Source: Coprinellus micaceus (lineage: Eukaryota > Basidiomycota > Agaricomycetes > Agaricales > Psathyrellaceae). Taken from it: DNA of 64,000 nucleotides. Made by a program: the position numbers and the translations under genes. Positions 47,124 through 58,255 of the stretch are shown piece after piece; position 1 is the first letter of the stretch; each line of letters starts with the position of its first letter. The notes under the pieces are model-generated. The model had not been told where the DNA came from, did not search any database, and was given only the letters and a program-made list of their open reading frames with translations. Location of the stretch: the NCBI GenBank assembly GCA_951394405.1, contig OX596337.1, positions 62,001-126,000 of the forward strand, read 5' to 3'.

Positions 47124-49530
47124 GCCTCAGGCAGCTCGTCTAATTATGGGACACAGCGGCTACCGGCGATAGCCTTTCCCCAGGCTCTCCCTGATCACCG
47201 CCAAGATCGTTTACATCCACATTGGAATCTCGTTTGATGTTCTCTGCCGATTGATATATCTACCCGTACCATCCAAAAGGGCACCAAACGTCCACAGGAC
47301 CTTACAAACCAACTCACCCAGATTTAGGCCCGTAGCCCCCGCAGCGCAGACGATGCCCGCCAAGCCGCCTTGGATATCTCGTAAATGCGTACCTTTTCCT
47401 GTTTGACCAGGTGGTACCTGCACGACGAGGTGCGTATCTTTAACCTTGAAACCCGTAGACAAAGGGACAGACCCAGATTCCAACATTACTGGGAACGCTC
47501 GCCATAAAGCATGATCGACATCTTCAGCCAGCGACTTCCCTGTCATGGCATTTGCGAAACTCCGAGATGGCCAGCGCCCGAGATGCCCTCTTCGGCGCTA
47601 GTTTGTGTCTTTACTGAGGAAGCGAAGCGCCGTACTTCCCTGCGGCCGGCGACTAGAATCAGAGAGGGAGGCGCTACCAATGTGACACGTCTTGGCAAAG
47701 GAGGATTTTGGAGTATAGTGGGAAGTTCGTTTCGGCATACGATCAGCATTCGATCTAAGCCTGAAAGGAAGAGTGCCTCGTCGACTTACAGATCACTGGT
47801 GTTTTTGAAGGGCCCCAAGCGTTTAAACGGGGCTTATACGAGGTCCCAGAGAGGCGACCAAAGTCGTCGGAGGCTGAGGGATCTTAATCATGGAGGATGA
47901 TGCCAGCGTATGAGGATAATGATCGGAGAGGCTACCTCAAACTCAGACCTGGGTGAGATACAACCACTCTAGTCTGTAGCTGACATCTCTCTGTACCACA
48001 AAGTGGGTCCTGTATCACGTACTATGAGGCGGCGAATTGGAGGGGCACCGGTGTCACAGGGTATCGACCCCTTGTTCAGAGGAAACCCAACTTTACTAGG
48101 ATCTACCCAGTGTTTGGTCACCCTGAAATTCAGGGGGGCGGAAACGGGGCGATAGCGCTTCTAAGGAGGTCGGAATAAGCCTCGCAGAGATCGGTGTTGC
48201 GAGTAAATTGAACTTTGCTCCAGGACCCCATGATCGGAAGTCAGTGCAACTCCGCCGCCAAACCGCGCCAGGTTCCTGGCATTGAGTTGCACATATGCAC
48301 TCGATGACATATATCTAAGGTCCTCTGCGTTCTAAATTTTCGAGAGGCCTCCTGACGACTGGATCGAAAACGAGATTACGCAGAATATGATATATGAGCC
48401 CTCGTGCCTCCACTTCAAGTCAGAGCCAGGTCTCAAGGATAGAGCGTTCCCATCTCGTGTAGACCGAGTGACATTCCAATATGAAGTCACTTTGGTCGTC
48501 TGTACATGGAGTTCCCAATGCTACTTAAAGTCGTGCAGGATTTTATTCCTTGGTGGTTCCATGTTCAGGTGGGTGTTTGTTGTGGCTAGCCGCTATTTGG
48601 CTGGGAAGGTGGTGACAAGCTTTGGGATTCCGAAATTTGGAATCAACCAACTTGATCTTTCTCGTATCGATCCCCATGACAGTGGGCCATACAAGTTGCA
48701 AGGGTAACACACGCGACTGCCCGCGCCACGCAAAATACCTCGGCAGACCCATCTCCCTCGACCAACCCTCGACACGCACTGGGGCGAGTCGAGGTCTCAG
48801 GACTGGCTGCGGGGCGGGAGGATTCCTCGGATTTCGGAGACCTTAGCCGCCTCACCGTACCTGGACCATGCACTCTAGGGATACAGGGAGCGATTTGCGA
48901 CTCTTGATCCTTAAGTGATACCTTTTGAGCACGACCGGAAACGGTCGGCATCGCGGGATTGCTCGTCATGGTCTTCTTTCATCCTGCCTTTCTCTATGTG
49001 CTCTCTTTCTGCCATCTGGACACGGAACACAGTTCGCCGAGCCTGCAGTCGAGGCCTCTCCGATGATCGGCCCTACCCGTAACGCCTTTCCCCCGGCTCG
49101 GAGGAGTGCGATATGGGTTGCTATAGCTCTCACCCCGGGCATCCGCGTCTGAAGCTTCCAGCTTAGCCGATTGGCCCTCTAGGGGTATCCTGCCATTGAC
49201 CTACTTGGCGCTGGGGGCGCTGTCTCTAGGCCCCGACTCTCTGTCGACTCTAGGACCCTAGGACGCCTGTTTGGGTACATTGTGTCCTTCAAGATTCTCT
49301 ATCTGAGACCCCACCTGGATCGCCCGCTCCTGGGCAACGTCTCGTTCTTCGAACTTACCGGCTGGGCTTTAAGCGCTAAGGTGTAACCGTTATCTTCGAG
49401 GACGATGCTCAAATAGACGACGGTTGTCGAGTATCGAGCTAATCAGTTGCAGTGTGCCTAGCAGCTTCTGTCGACTCAACGATGGGTTCCACTGGCACCG
49501 CACTTGGTGCAGCGGCAAATCAAATGGCGA
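47124..49530. other. Intergenic region, weak frames only
   Basis: Two ATG-started frames are open but unsupported by domains: 47211-47546 (-, 111 codons, containing HLVVQVPPGQTGKG and GLAGIVCAAGATGLNLG) and 48387-48707 (+, 106 codons). The first has protein-like composition and may be a fragment of a gene; neither is called. Confidence 0.35.
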
Positions 49531-49538
49531 CATCATGG

Positions 49539-50206
49539 AGGACCCCCCATTATGCTGAGCTATGTCCGATCCAAAATCGCTAATTTCGGCCATTTTCGCA
49601 CCTCCATTTCAGGCCGTTTTCCGTCCGCATTGGGATCGGGGGTACCATTTTTGGCCCATTTTCGTCCGCACCGCGGATGATACCTCCCAGGGCGCTTATC
49701 CGTCCGCACGGGCCCAAAAATCGCGTCCAAAGCAGATTCAGGGTATTAAAATAGGTAGATACTGTACTATAGCACACAACGACCAAGTATAAAGGCTGAA
49801 AATTCGAAATAATGGTGGAGGAAGGGAGGGGTAACGAAACGAGCTGCAACCACGGTCGCTCTAATCTCGCTTGCGGCTCACAACCCAAATGCTATCGTCC
49901 GACCATCTCCAAAAGACGAAATTTAGGCACTGGAGGGCACTGGCCGGCACTCCAGAGTGGTCCCCTCAAAAACGGTGACGACGGTGAGGCCCGCCCAGGT
50001 TACCTAGGCCCGTTCCTCGCCCTCAGATTTCGTCCGCATGGGACCGGACATCGCCACCGACTAGGGTTGTTTCGCCGCACAAAAGATCGGACCTGCGTGC
50101 CAAAATTTTCGTTTTCGTCCGCACAAAAATCGGACCTGGGGGGTCCAATTGGGGCCATTTTCGTCCGCACTGGGATCGGACCTACATAGGGATAATGGGG
50201 GGTCCT
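49539..50206. mobile_element. Non-autonomous TIR transposon, hAT-like 8-bp target duplication
   Basis: The element is 668 bp. The left terminus AGGACCCCCCATTAT at 49539 is matched by ATAATGGGGGGTCCT ending at 50206. The inverted match extends imperfectly to about 40 bp (..ATGTCCGATCC). The flanks are perfect direct repeats CATCATGG at 49531-49538 and 50207-50214, an 8-bp duplication as made by hAT-superfamily transposases. The interior carries many copies of TTTCGTCCGCAC and GATCGGACCT, subterminal repeats resembling transposase-binding arrays. No transposase frame is present, so it would need a partner in trans. Confidence 0.88.
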
Positions 50207-50214
50207 CATCATGG

Positions 50215-50680
50215 GTGCCGTAGGGCGGCATAACAGTTCTAGCTTCTTCAGATGGCAAGCGCTCACAGAGTCACAGTCGTCTGTACATTTGTCCCATTCG
50301 GGGTTGCAAACCCACCATCGAACCCTGTTGTCCTGCTCTGGCCGGAGTCCCTCCTAGTTCCTCCATCAATATCATGATGAAACGAAATCATGACGCGTTC
50401 TATTGACGCTGAGTCTACGAGGACATATGCACTATATCCAGTGTTATGAAATGGAGGCTTCTCTGACAGTTAGTCGTCGACTCACAGGGTTAACATCGCC
50501 CATCGTCAAGACCAGCATCAGCGTTGTCACTTCAGTGTAATTCACATCGGAGGCGGCATTGCTCTGGGCGCCCATCATCATTTACGGAATGTGGGGTCCA
50601 TTTCAAGTGCGCTCCCCGTATCCATCGGTCGGTTGTTTGTGGCGGTTCGTTGCCACCGTGCTTGGTGGCATGGAACCACA
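50215..50680. other. Intergenic, promoter side of the secreted-protein cluster
   Basis: No gene seen between the transposon and the first secreted-protein gene. Confidence 0.4.
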
Positions 50681-50688
50681 TATATAAG
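50681..50688 (+). promoter_or_regulatory. TATA box of the EAR-repeat secreted protein
   Basis: TATATAAG about 135 bp before the ATG at 50820; the leader between them is long and pyrimidine-rich near its end. Confidence 0.5.
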
Positions 50689-50819
50689 GTGCGCCCAGCC
50701 CGAGTTCGTCGTTCCCCATCATCCTCCACCTCCCCGTTCGCTCTGTGCTTGGACACTCGCGACACAACCTACAGTCGTATATTTAAAACCCATATCACTT
50801 TCTTTGATCATCTATCATC

Positions 50820-51624
50820 ATGCGTCTCTCAACCACCGCCTCTCTGCTTGTCGCACTCGCATACGGCGCATCGTCCGTCCTCGCTCAGGTACGTTCATTC
50901 AAACTCATACGCCGAGTTTCACGAACCAATCGTTCTCTTACAGGACTACGAAGATGCTTACGAGACCCGTGACTATGCTGGAGACTACGACGTAGAAGCC
51001 CGTGACTATAACGACATTGACCTCGAAGCTCGCTATTTCGGCATCGCCCCCGGCGCCGATGACGACCTCGTCGAGCGCAGCTTCCTTGATGAAGACGAAA
51101 CCCTCGAAGCTCGCGAACTTTTCGATGCTTTCGGTGACCTCGATGCCCGCGACTTCCTCGACGAATTGGACGACCTTGAGGCCCGCGAAGTCCTCGAAGA
51201 AATTGAAGCCCGCTCCGACGCCGAGCTTGAAGTCCGCTTGTTTGAGGAGCTCTCTGCACTCTACGGACGTGCTGCCGGCCGTGCTAAGGGTGGAAAGGGC
51301 AAGGGTCTCGGTGGTGGGAAGTGCGGCCGTGGAAAGCGTGGCAGGCGTGGAGGCAAGCGCCGCCGCGGTGGCCGTTTCGGGAAGGGCAAGGGACGTAAGG
51401 GAGGGAAGGGACGTAAGGGTGGAAAGGGCGGAAAGGGCGGTCCCGCTGGTGCTGGCGGTCCTGCCGGCGCTGGTGCGGGTGCGGGTGGACCTCCTGGCGG
51501 TGCCCCTCCTGCTGGAGGTGCACCTGAAGGTGGCGCTCCTCCCGCTGGCGCCGATGCCGCAGCTGCCCCCCCTACCCCCGACGCTCCTGCCCCTGCCCCT
51601 GACGCTGCTGCTGCTGCCACTTAA
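50820..51624 (+). CDS. Secreted EAR-repeat, Gly/Lys/Arg-rich protein
   Basis: Model join(50820..50888,50944..51624), 249 aa, one 55 bp phase-0 intron immediately after the signal peptide (MRLSTTASLLVALAYGASSVLAQ). The mature protein has three compositional zones. Residues 24-125 are acidic, with repeated [VLI][ED]AR motifs: VEARDY, LEARYF, LEARELF, LDARDFL, LEAREVL and IEARSD, plus VERSF. Residues about 130-175 are strongly basic Gly/Lys/Arg repeats (KGGKGRKGGKGGKGG type). The tail is Pro/Ala/Gly-rich. Regularly spaced single-Arg sites separated by acidic blocks resemble precursors processed into peptides, but no dibasic Kex2 site lies in the acidic zone, so this is only a suggestion. Extracellular or cell-wall location is likely. 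First of four tandem secreted-type genes. Confidence 0.85.
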
Positions 51625-51925
51625 GTTCTCTACCCCATATATCTCCTTGGTTGTTGGAACTGCTGCACCTCCTGTACTTAGGTACACTCTGAAACTTACG
51701 GGATGTCGTTTCGTCAATTGTCGGCTATCAAGAACATTGTATATGGAAGCAAGTCCCTCCCATCTCCCATGAAGGCGGGCCATTCGGAACCAGTGGGGCG
51801 ACGTCGGATGTTGCGTTCACTGGTTCCGACCCCTATAAATTCTCGTCAATTGCGCTGAACATTTTCCTCCCACAGCTGGTCTGTGTCCCAAATATCCGTC
51901 GAACGCCTCTCTGAGAAAAATATCG

Positions 51926-52177
51926 ATGCGCGCTGCACTCGCCGCTATCTCCCTTCCACTTTTGCTCACATCATATTGTCTCGCTCTACCTGTTCCACGT
52001 CAAGCTGATGTAGGATGGGGCATCGAAGTGCGAGATGGGCGCGCTTTTGTGAGTAGAGTCACTTCACTATTGCCCTGTAATGAGTTACAGTTACCCCATG
52101 ACTCAACGAGCCAACACAGCTCCCTCGAGCTTTTTCAAGCCTTTCGACGGACACTCCAGACCAGCCTGATCTGTTAA
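51926..52177 (+). CDS. Small secreted protein (cluster gene 2)
   Basis: ATG at 51926 starts a signal peptide (MRAALAAISLPLLLTSYCLA) followed by LPVPRQADVGWGIEVRDG. Read without splicing the frame has 83 codons. A GTGAGT donor directly after codon 41 (52049) suggests an intron ending at 52090 (42 bp, same frame, 69 aa) or at 52119 (71 bp, other frame, stop at 52206). I cannot choose between them from sequence alone. A CTATAAAT element lies about 93 bp upstream. No homology recognised; position and start resemble the neighbours on either side. Confidence 0.6.
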   Translation: MRAALAAISLPLLLTSYCLALPVPRQADVGWGIEVRDGRAFVSRVTSLLPCNELQLPHDSTSQHSSLELFQAFRRTLQTSLIC

Positions 52178-52206
52178 CTTTCCTGGGCTCAAGCGTGCGC
52201 TTTTGA

Positions 52207-52608
52207 TTCCTTTGCTTTCAAGTTGTTGGTGGTCGCTAACTTATGGGCATCTCGCATTAGTCTGCGGCTCAAGCCATTAGCTTTGGGCGCTTGCACTGGG
52301 GGATCAATAGCCCGCCAAAGTGATAGGGATGGATATGATCCCACCGCCCGTCTAGAGTAGATCTCGCTCGTAGCTTCGAAATGCCACCTCCGAGTCGTTA
52401 TTTGGCAGTGATCACTTGAGTCTGACATGGATCTCAAATTTCCTCTTTGTTGATCATCCACTCTGGATTTGACAGGGATTCCACTGGCGATATCTTGGTG
52501 ATTTCGGTTCCACTTTCCCGAACACCGTCGAAGTCGAGACCGAAGGGCGATCCCGTGTAAGAACCTTCGGAAGACACTCAAGCGAAGCGTCTTAACAGCG
52601 CTGGAAGC
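52207..52608. other. Intergenic within secreted cluster
   Basis: No gene seen; a minus-strand frame at 52189-52581 lacks support. Confidence 0.35.
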
Positions 52609-52615
52609 ATAAATA
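52609..52615 (+). promoter_or_regulatory. TATA-like element of cluster gene 3
   Basis: ATAAATA about 95 bp before the ATG at 52710. Confidence 0.4.
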
Positions 52616-52709
52616 CCTCACGTACCGTGGCCATAGCCGTACCTTGCAGCTGGCCTGTACACTACCTTTCCTAGAGGCGGTTTGTTGACATTTCTCTCCC
52701 ACCAGAGCA

Positions 52710-53122
52710 ATGCGCACGCCCACCACCGCCGCTATACTCGCCCTGTTCGTTGCGCTGACCATGGCGACCCCTGTCCCACCTCGTGAAACACGCGACGATC
52801 CCAGCTCAATTCGATCCCTGTGGGAGAGAGAGGTGCGACATCTCTTCCCTTGGTTGTTCTAATTCTAAAGTTCGTTTACAGGAGATCCCACTGGATGGCG
52901 CCCTGTTCTACGAGTCAATACAGGGCAATGTAAGACCGAGACGAGTTTAGCGAGGACAAGAGTAGCACTTATTCCACCCTCTAGGCTCGTGGAGGTGGAT
53001 TCCGCCCTATCACAATGGGATCAACGCCCAAGAAGAAGCCGCCGAAAGCCCCCAAGCAGAAAAGGTCTCCCGCTCAAACTGGCAGCGTGGACGCCGTCCC
53101 AAAGATACGGACCAATCCTTGA
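52710..53122 (+). CDS. Small secreted protein (cluster gene 3)
   Basis: Model join(52710..52832,52882..52929,52985..53122), 102 aa, phase-0 introns of 49 and 55 bp. The signal peptide is MRTPTTAAILALFVALTMA and the mature start TPVPPRETRDDPSS resembles gene 2 (LPVPRQ). The C-terminal third is basic (TPKKKPPKAPKQKRS), including a KR dibasic site. No cysteine is present and no domain is recognised. Confidence 0.75.
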
Positions 53123-53620
53123 GACCAATGTGCACCGCGCTAGGGAACTTACACATACTATTGACAATGACAAAGGCGTTCCATCCCTTCACAATATATT
53201 GCCCAAGATCCTCATCTAGTAACTTCACCCGACCAGCGCCCACCAGTGTACCGGTTCGCGTCGCGGGCGCCTATTTCCATGAAGATTGTCCTTAGCCCTC
53301 GTAGAACTCAACCTTGGCAGAGCTATGGCCAAGCTATAGCCGATAGTCATCGATGCAGAGTGTGGTAAGCATCCGACAGGTCAGGAGCAAGCTTCTCTGT
53401 TTCACCCTTTCGGAGGAGGCATAATGGCGGCAGCCTGATGACGTCAATCTAACACTGGCAGCTGCATCCCCCACGTCCGGCTCGCAAGGGCGGGTAAGTG
53501 CTTAACTTCTCCAGGCCTTCGCAGGGCTGCTGAGAGTGCTGAAATGCAGCACAGGGACCCAAACCCAAAAGGGCTGGAGACATGCGTATTGACAGCGAGT
53601 ATGAGGAAGAGGTAGACCAG
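53123..53620. other. Intergenic within secreted cluster
   Basis: No gene supported. Confidence 0.35.
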
Positions 53621-53628
53621 TATATATA
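53621..53628 (+). promoter_or_regulatory. TATA box of cluster gene 4
   Basis: TATATATA about 90 bp before the ATG at 53714. Confidence 0.5.
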
Positions 53629-53713
53629 CTTATCATACATTGTCGTGCACAAGCCAGTTGGGCCGCCCTTTATTCCAGCACATAACTACGTCTCTCTCCC
53701 TGCCTGAACAACG

Positions 53714-54048
53714 ATGCAGTTGTACAAAATCGCAACGACCCTCACATTTTCCGTCGCGTTTTCCTCGGCCGCACTCGTGAAGCGCGGAGCCACTGTCGTC
53801 CGTGATATCGACTCGCTCTCGGTCAGAGAAGTAGGCTACCATCGACATCAGTCACAGGCTCTTCCCAACTCTAACTCTCGTATACTTAGGTAATCTCCGT
53901 GGTCGAGAGATCTCCCTCAGAAGCTGCTGGAGTGAACGCATTCCCCAAGATCCAAGTCAACCCCCAAGGCGAAGCCAATCTGCGTCAACCCAGTATCGCA
54001 ATGGTCACTCAACCACCATGTTCGGCCCCGTTCGTGGAAATCGGATGA
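53714..54048 (+). CDS. Small secreted protein (cluster gene 4)
   Basis: Model join(53714..53830,53890..54048), 91 aa, one 59 bp phase-0 intron. The signal peptide MQLYKIATTLTFSVAFSSAA is followed by LVKRG, a Kex2-like KR site near residue 23-24. Exon 1 ends LSVRE and the preceding gene's exon 1 ends LWERE. The mature chain has one cysteine and no recognised fold. Confidence 0.7.
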
Positions 54049-54679
54049 ATTGCTTAGCACGTAGTACACACCCGACCCAACATGATGCTTGCAACCGGGA
54101 TGCACCATAATTGCCCAATGAGCGACAGAGCTTCCAGTGGGCGCCTATTTCCTCCCTTTCACCCGAGCCTTATGGGGCCGAATTAGTCAACGGTTGTTGG
54201 ACCTTCGGACATGCAGAACCCGGTTGGACGCATGTGGAGGATTCTTCCCCACAGCAACCCCAAGTCAGAGCGCAGTTTTCGAAACATGTTTTGGTGAGAT
54301 AATCGAACCTGCGCTGATGCGGATCTGCAATCTGATGAGGGGCGGCTCCGTGGCACTTGGTAGACCGCCCATCGCCGAGCACGACAGTACGTCCAGCAGC
54401 GAATAAGCCAAGCTTCCGAAAACGCGATAACAATCGGGCAAAAAGCCATGAGGTCAGTGGGGCGGGGTTCTCCTTGCAAGCCAAGTCTGAATACGTAAAG
54501 CCGTTTCAAAGACTCTCGAGCTTCGATTCCTCTATGAAACCCCCCAGACCTTAAAGCGCCCGACCCTGGGCGCCATCAGAAGTTCATCACCTGCTCCTTG
54601 TAGAGGGGTGTTCCTGATGCTTGAAGTTTGGCATTCACACACGGTCCGCAACGCATTTTCCGGAGGACATACATACAGC
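54049..54679. other. Intergenic, no gene supported
   Basis: Sequence between cluster gene 4 and DUF6533 gene D; the open frame upstream of 54680 includes another ATG at 54617. Confidence 0.35.
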
Positions 54680-56691
54680 ATGTCCTCTGACCACGACCTC
54701 TCACAGATGCCCTGGCGGCGATTTATTCACTCTCTGGACTCAAGTCTCAGCTCCTTCACCCCACTGTATCAGCCATTCGAATCAATAGCCTCTCTCACCG
54801 ACCACCTGGTATTGCACCCAACTGGCTATCATGTCCACGCCGGGCCCAAAGTTGTCGGAGGAGGAGCTGCAGGTCTTTCTTCTACAGGCGATGAAGACTA
54901 CGATAGTGTCTCAGGTACGCTACCGATACTCTTTGTGCATGATCCCGCCTTAAATGTGCAGTTGCTGCAGTACTTTATGTGTGAGCGACCTTCCTCGACC
55001 TTGGGCAGTATAAGTAACTTAATCGGTTCCTGCAGTTGCAGGGCGGACATTCTTCGTACGAAATCCCGGATATCCAACGACGTAGCAGACCTTCAATTCG
55101 CTTTAGGTGTTCTACTGGCTCGATAATCTCGCCGAGGAAGTAGACAAGATTTGGAATGGCGAATGGAGAACAGGGAAGGTCCTCTTCCTCCTTACAACGT
55201 ATTCAGTGCTGGCTAGGGGCCTGGTCGATTTACCTAGTGAACATGATACTTTGCTTTCTAGGAAGGCGTGATATGCTAATACCACTTACAGGCCAAGTGA
55301 CATTGTTTCCGATGTCCTCTAAGGTACTCCGCGCCATGCGACCCTGGAGCAACAGGCTGACCGTTGACGCCTCGCGTACAGAGCTGCTGGAACTATGCGA
55401 TAGTCACACAAGGTTTGTTGTATACTTGATCGTCTCGACGATGCCATTACCTGACTTTCGCAGCATTTGTGTTCGTACAGACTTACGCCCCAGCAGGTCA
55501 GCCAATATGCCGGTTTTCAGTGGTATCACTGATTTGCTCCCTCGACTAGGTTCCATCCTCCTGACCCTCCACGCCTTACTCGGCGCAAAACGGAAACATC
55601 TAATCATCATAGTGGTCTTATACTCAGTGAGCGCTCGTCAATCCCGTCTCGAGGCACAGTAGCCGCTCATAGAGCCATCCTAGCTCTTTATGATCTTTGC
55701 GGTCGTCATTGTTGCACTCGGCATCGCGGGGCTCAAGGGTAAGCATCCAGTTCCTTAGTCTTCTCGCTACGAAATAATCCATTGAGCCCTTGTTCTTTCT
55801 CATGGCAGCTCACGAAGCAGTGTACCCTACTAAGCGAGTGGCACCGTGCATGTTCAGGCAGGACGCGTATGTTATGAACACGATCCTAACGTACGCAAAC
55901 GTAACTCGGGAAGGAGGTGAGTCAAAATCGGGATTGTGGCTTGTGTCTGGAGGGCGCTAATAGTCTCTCAATGCACTGTAGTTGTCCTCATCTTCGGTAG
56001 TTGGGTGGTATTTACGCGATATAAGAAACAGAACGACTTCCTCATCCGGGCTGTACGGAGAGATGGAGGAGCGTATCTGGTCGTAGCCTTCCGTACGCCC
56101 GTCTCCCCAACGATGGCTACCGAAGCATAGAATTGACTAGACACTGGTAGTCCTCGGTGTGGTCGCAGCCATCCTTCGAACACCCGAGTTCCCGGTGAGT
56201 AAAGCGACTAGAGTAGATTATGACCCTAATCTAACCCCCCGGCGTAGATATATGACGTATACGGTATCGTTCAAGAGTGAGGCGTATTCCGCTCAGATAT
56301 ATCCTAGAATTCTTCTAACCTACGTACATCCAGGACCCGCCTCGTGGTTTACCCAATCCTCGCAAACCGGCTCCTCCTCAACCTCCGCGACACCACAGAT
56401 TATACCACGCGTACTGCGGTGTCGAACATTCTCTTTGAGTCGTCCAGATTCGACGAGGAACAGGAAAACGATGACGTGATTAACGAGGCGTTCCGCTCAG
56501 GGCCCCTGCCCAGAGATCCAAGCGGCTCTGGTAATGGTGGTTTGGCGAGGGGCTTTTCACAGGTCGGAGGAAGTAGCTTGGACGACGAGGATGGTGAGGA
56601 CGAGAATATGGCGGGTCCATCGACGGCGCTAGCCACTGGAGTAGACCGTCGAATGCATCTGTCGTCGAGGCACAATGGATCAATGGTTTGA
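54680..56691 (+). CDS. DUF6533-type multi-pass membrane protein D
   Basis: Exons join(54680..54914,54962..54978,55107..55236,55292..55323,55382..55412,55464..55496,55550..55626,55684..55738,55809..55916,55982..56092,56151..56194,56248..56276,56334..56691), 419 aa, all phases consistent. The DUF6533 signature is YWLDNLAEEVDKIWNGEW-RTGKVLFLLTTY. Later helices include GSILLTLHALLGAKRKHLII, LFMIFAVVIVALGI, VVLIFGSWVVF and LLGVVAAIL. LVVYPILANRLLLNLRD precedes an acidic, Ser/Gly-rich cytoplasmic tail. The exon pattern matches paralog C: 130 nt equals its 33 + 97 nt pair, and the 31, 33 and 77 nt exons are identical in length. The 17-nt exon 2 and the 78-residue N-terminus are the least certain; an alternative ATG lies at 54617. 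Function unknown. Confidence 0.75.
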
Positions 56692-56739
56692 ACGACTAGT
56701 TGAAGATCTATACTTCTGCGACATGGGTCGGAACTTTGA

Positions 56740-58255
56740 TCATGTCCAAAATTTCTGCTCCGTCGTAATGCTCGTCGTGAACGAAAAGTCGATAGGCCTG
56801 CCTCCGATCTCCAAGTCATGCAAGCTCCGAAGTTGAGCAGCGTACACCAGGGTCTTCAAATTACCCTCCAGTTCCTCCGCCTCCTGCTTCTGCATTTCCA
56901 CCGGCCAGGTTTGTTCTGAGCGCCCCTGACTTTCCATCATAATAACCGCCGCCAGTCTAACTCGCTTCAACTGTGGAAACCCGCGGGGTACCGTCAAAAC
57001 CTCAACCAAACGACCCCACTGAGACCCATAGCTCTGCGGGTGGAGCCCATGGTATAGCTGGATTTCCAAGTCGAGCGTTTCGAGGTTGTGGAGCTGCCCG
57101 AGAAACGAGTCGCACAGAAAAAGGTAGGGGTTCGTGACGGTCTTCTGGGCGGAATCGCCGTCTGGGTCGATCCAGTGTGTGAGCCAGAGCGTGAGGTGGG
57201 AAAGGGTAGCTAGAGACCTTGGGTTGAGGGTATCGAGGGGGAAGGCTTGCATGTGTTGAGATCTAAATGCGGTAGTTACTGGGACGGTATGTGTTTCAAC
57301 GGTCTGGTGGTAATACGATTGGGGTTCGGGACTCACTAGCCGTGTGCAATGTGTGGAGGCAGTCGACGGCTTCGAGAACCTCGTTTTTTGGTTCGTTCGG
57401 GTTGAGACTAAGGGGGCCAACCTTGAGAGGTTTGATTCTTCGAAACTGTAGCCCGTAATGGGTCCCAACCTTCGCCCTCATTCGCAAAACGTCGTTGGCG
57501 ACGGCACTTCCACTGCATACCAAAGACTTTAGATACCCCGCCGGTGGCTCCCTCGCTCGAAAGGCCTCCCTAGAACGGTCAGTCAGTCGATGCTCGGTCG
57601 AGGTTCCCGTTGCAAAACGCGAGTACTCACAATGCACCACCCTCCTGGTTAAAGGACAAGTCTCCCGCTAGCCGAAGCGTATCTAGTTGATGAGCGCTGA
57701 GCAGGAGATGTCCCGGGAAGGCGTCTATCTTGTCCAAAGTGAAATTCTTGGTCTTCGGCGCGGTTAGCAGGGATGCGAATACACCCTTCAACTCGTTGGG
57801 CATGCACAACTCGTATGAGGCCCTGTGCAGGCCAGGGGATGCCATGGGATGCCTTGAACGCATGGTGGTAAGCGTCAGGTCTGACACTAGCTCCAGCGCA
57901 CTTAGGGCGCGGCCGATTTCGTCCAGGCCACCGTCATGGGTGAAATCTGGCGGCGTCTTTTGACGGTAAGGGATCCAGACGATCACCTTGCGCACATGGC
58001 GAGCAAGATGGGGAGAGGAGTTTATGGCCCTGGCGAAGGACAAGGTACGGGGGTAGGCGTTGTAGTCGTCCAGTATGATTCGACCATGGCGCGTTGAAAT
58101 AACCCCGCCCTCCCAGAGTGTTGTGGGGACAAGGCGTACGTCGACGCTCCGGAAGAGAGCCTTCTGGCAGGGTTGGACGAAGCGTGCGCCGACAAGGCAG
58201 CACGAAAGGAGGTCGCGAGTCAGGGATTCGTGAGATGAGAATCCCAGCTCCTCTA
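56740..58255 (-). pseudogene. F-box-like / leucine-rich protein 3, 5' end not found
   Basis: Exons complement(56740..57245, 57337..57569, 57631..58255) join in phase (61 bp phase-2 and 91 bp phase-1 introns), encoding about 454 residues. The first recognisable residues are EELGFSSHESLTRDLLSCCLVGARFVQPCQKALF, the second half of the degenerate F-box. Then come leucine-rich segments and FPLDTLNPRSLATLSHLTLWL, aligned with the LHPGSL/LHPESF motif of the paralogs. No in-frame ATG or exon encoding the LPxE first half was found up to about 58700. The gene is therefore either missing its first exon or uses a distant one. The internal frame is intact, so loss would be recent; it is tail-to-tail with DUF6533 gene D, only 48 bp apart. 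Confidence 0.65.

Noticed and set aside
50524..50819. Upstream extension of the EAR-repeat protein frame
   Set aside because: The open frame continues upstream of the second exon, but the signal peptide beginning at 50820 with a canonical 55 bp intron explains the gene better.
50938..51783. 281-codon antisense frame over the EAR-repeat gene
   Set aside because: Mirror of the GC-rich, repetitive coding strand; no domain and no splice support.
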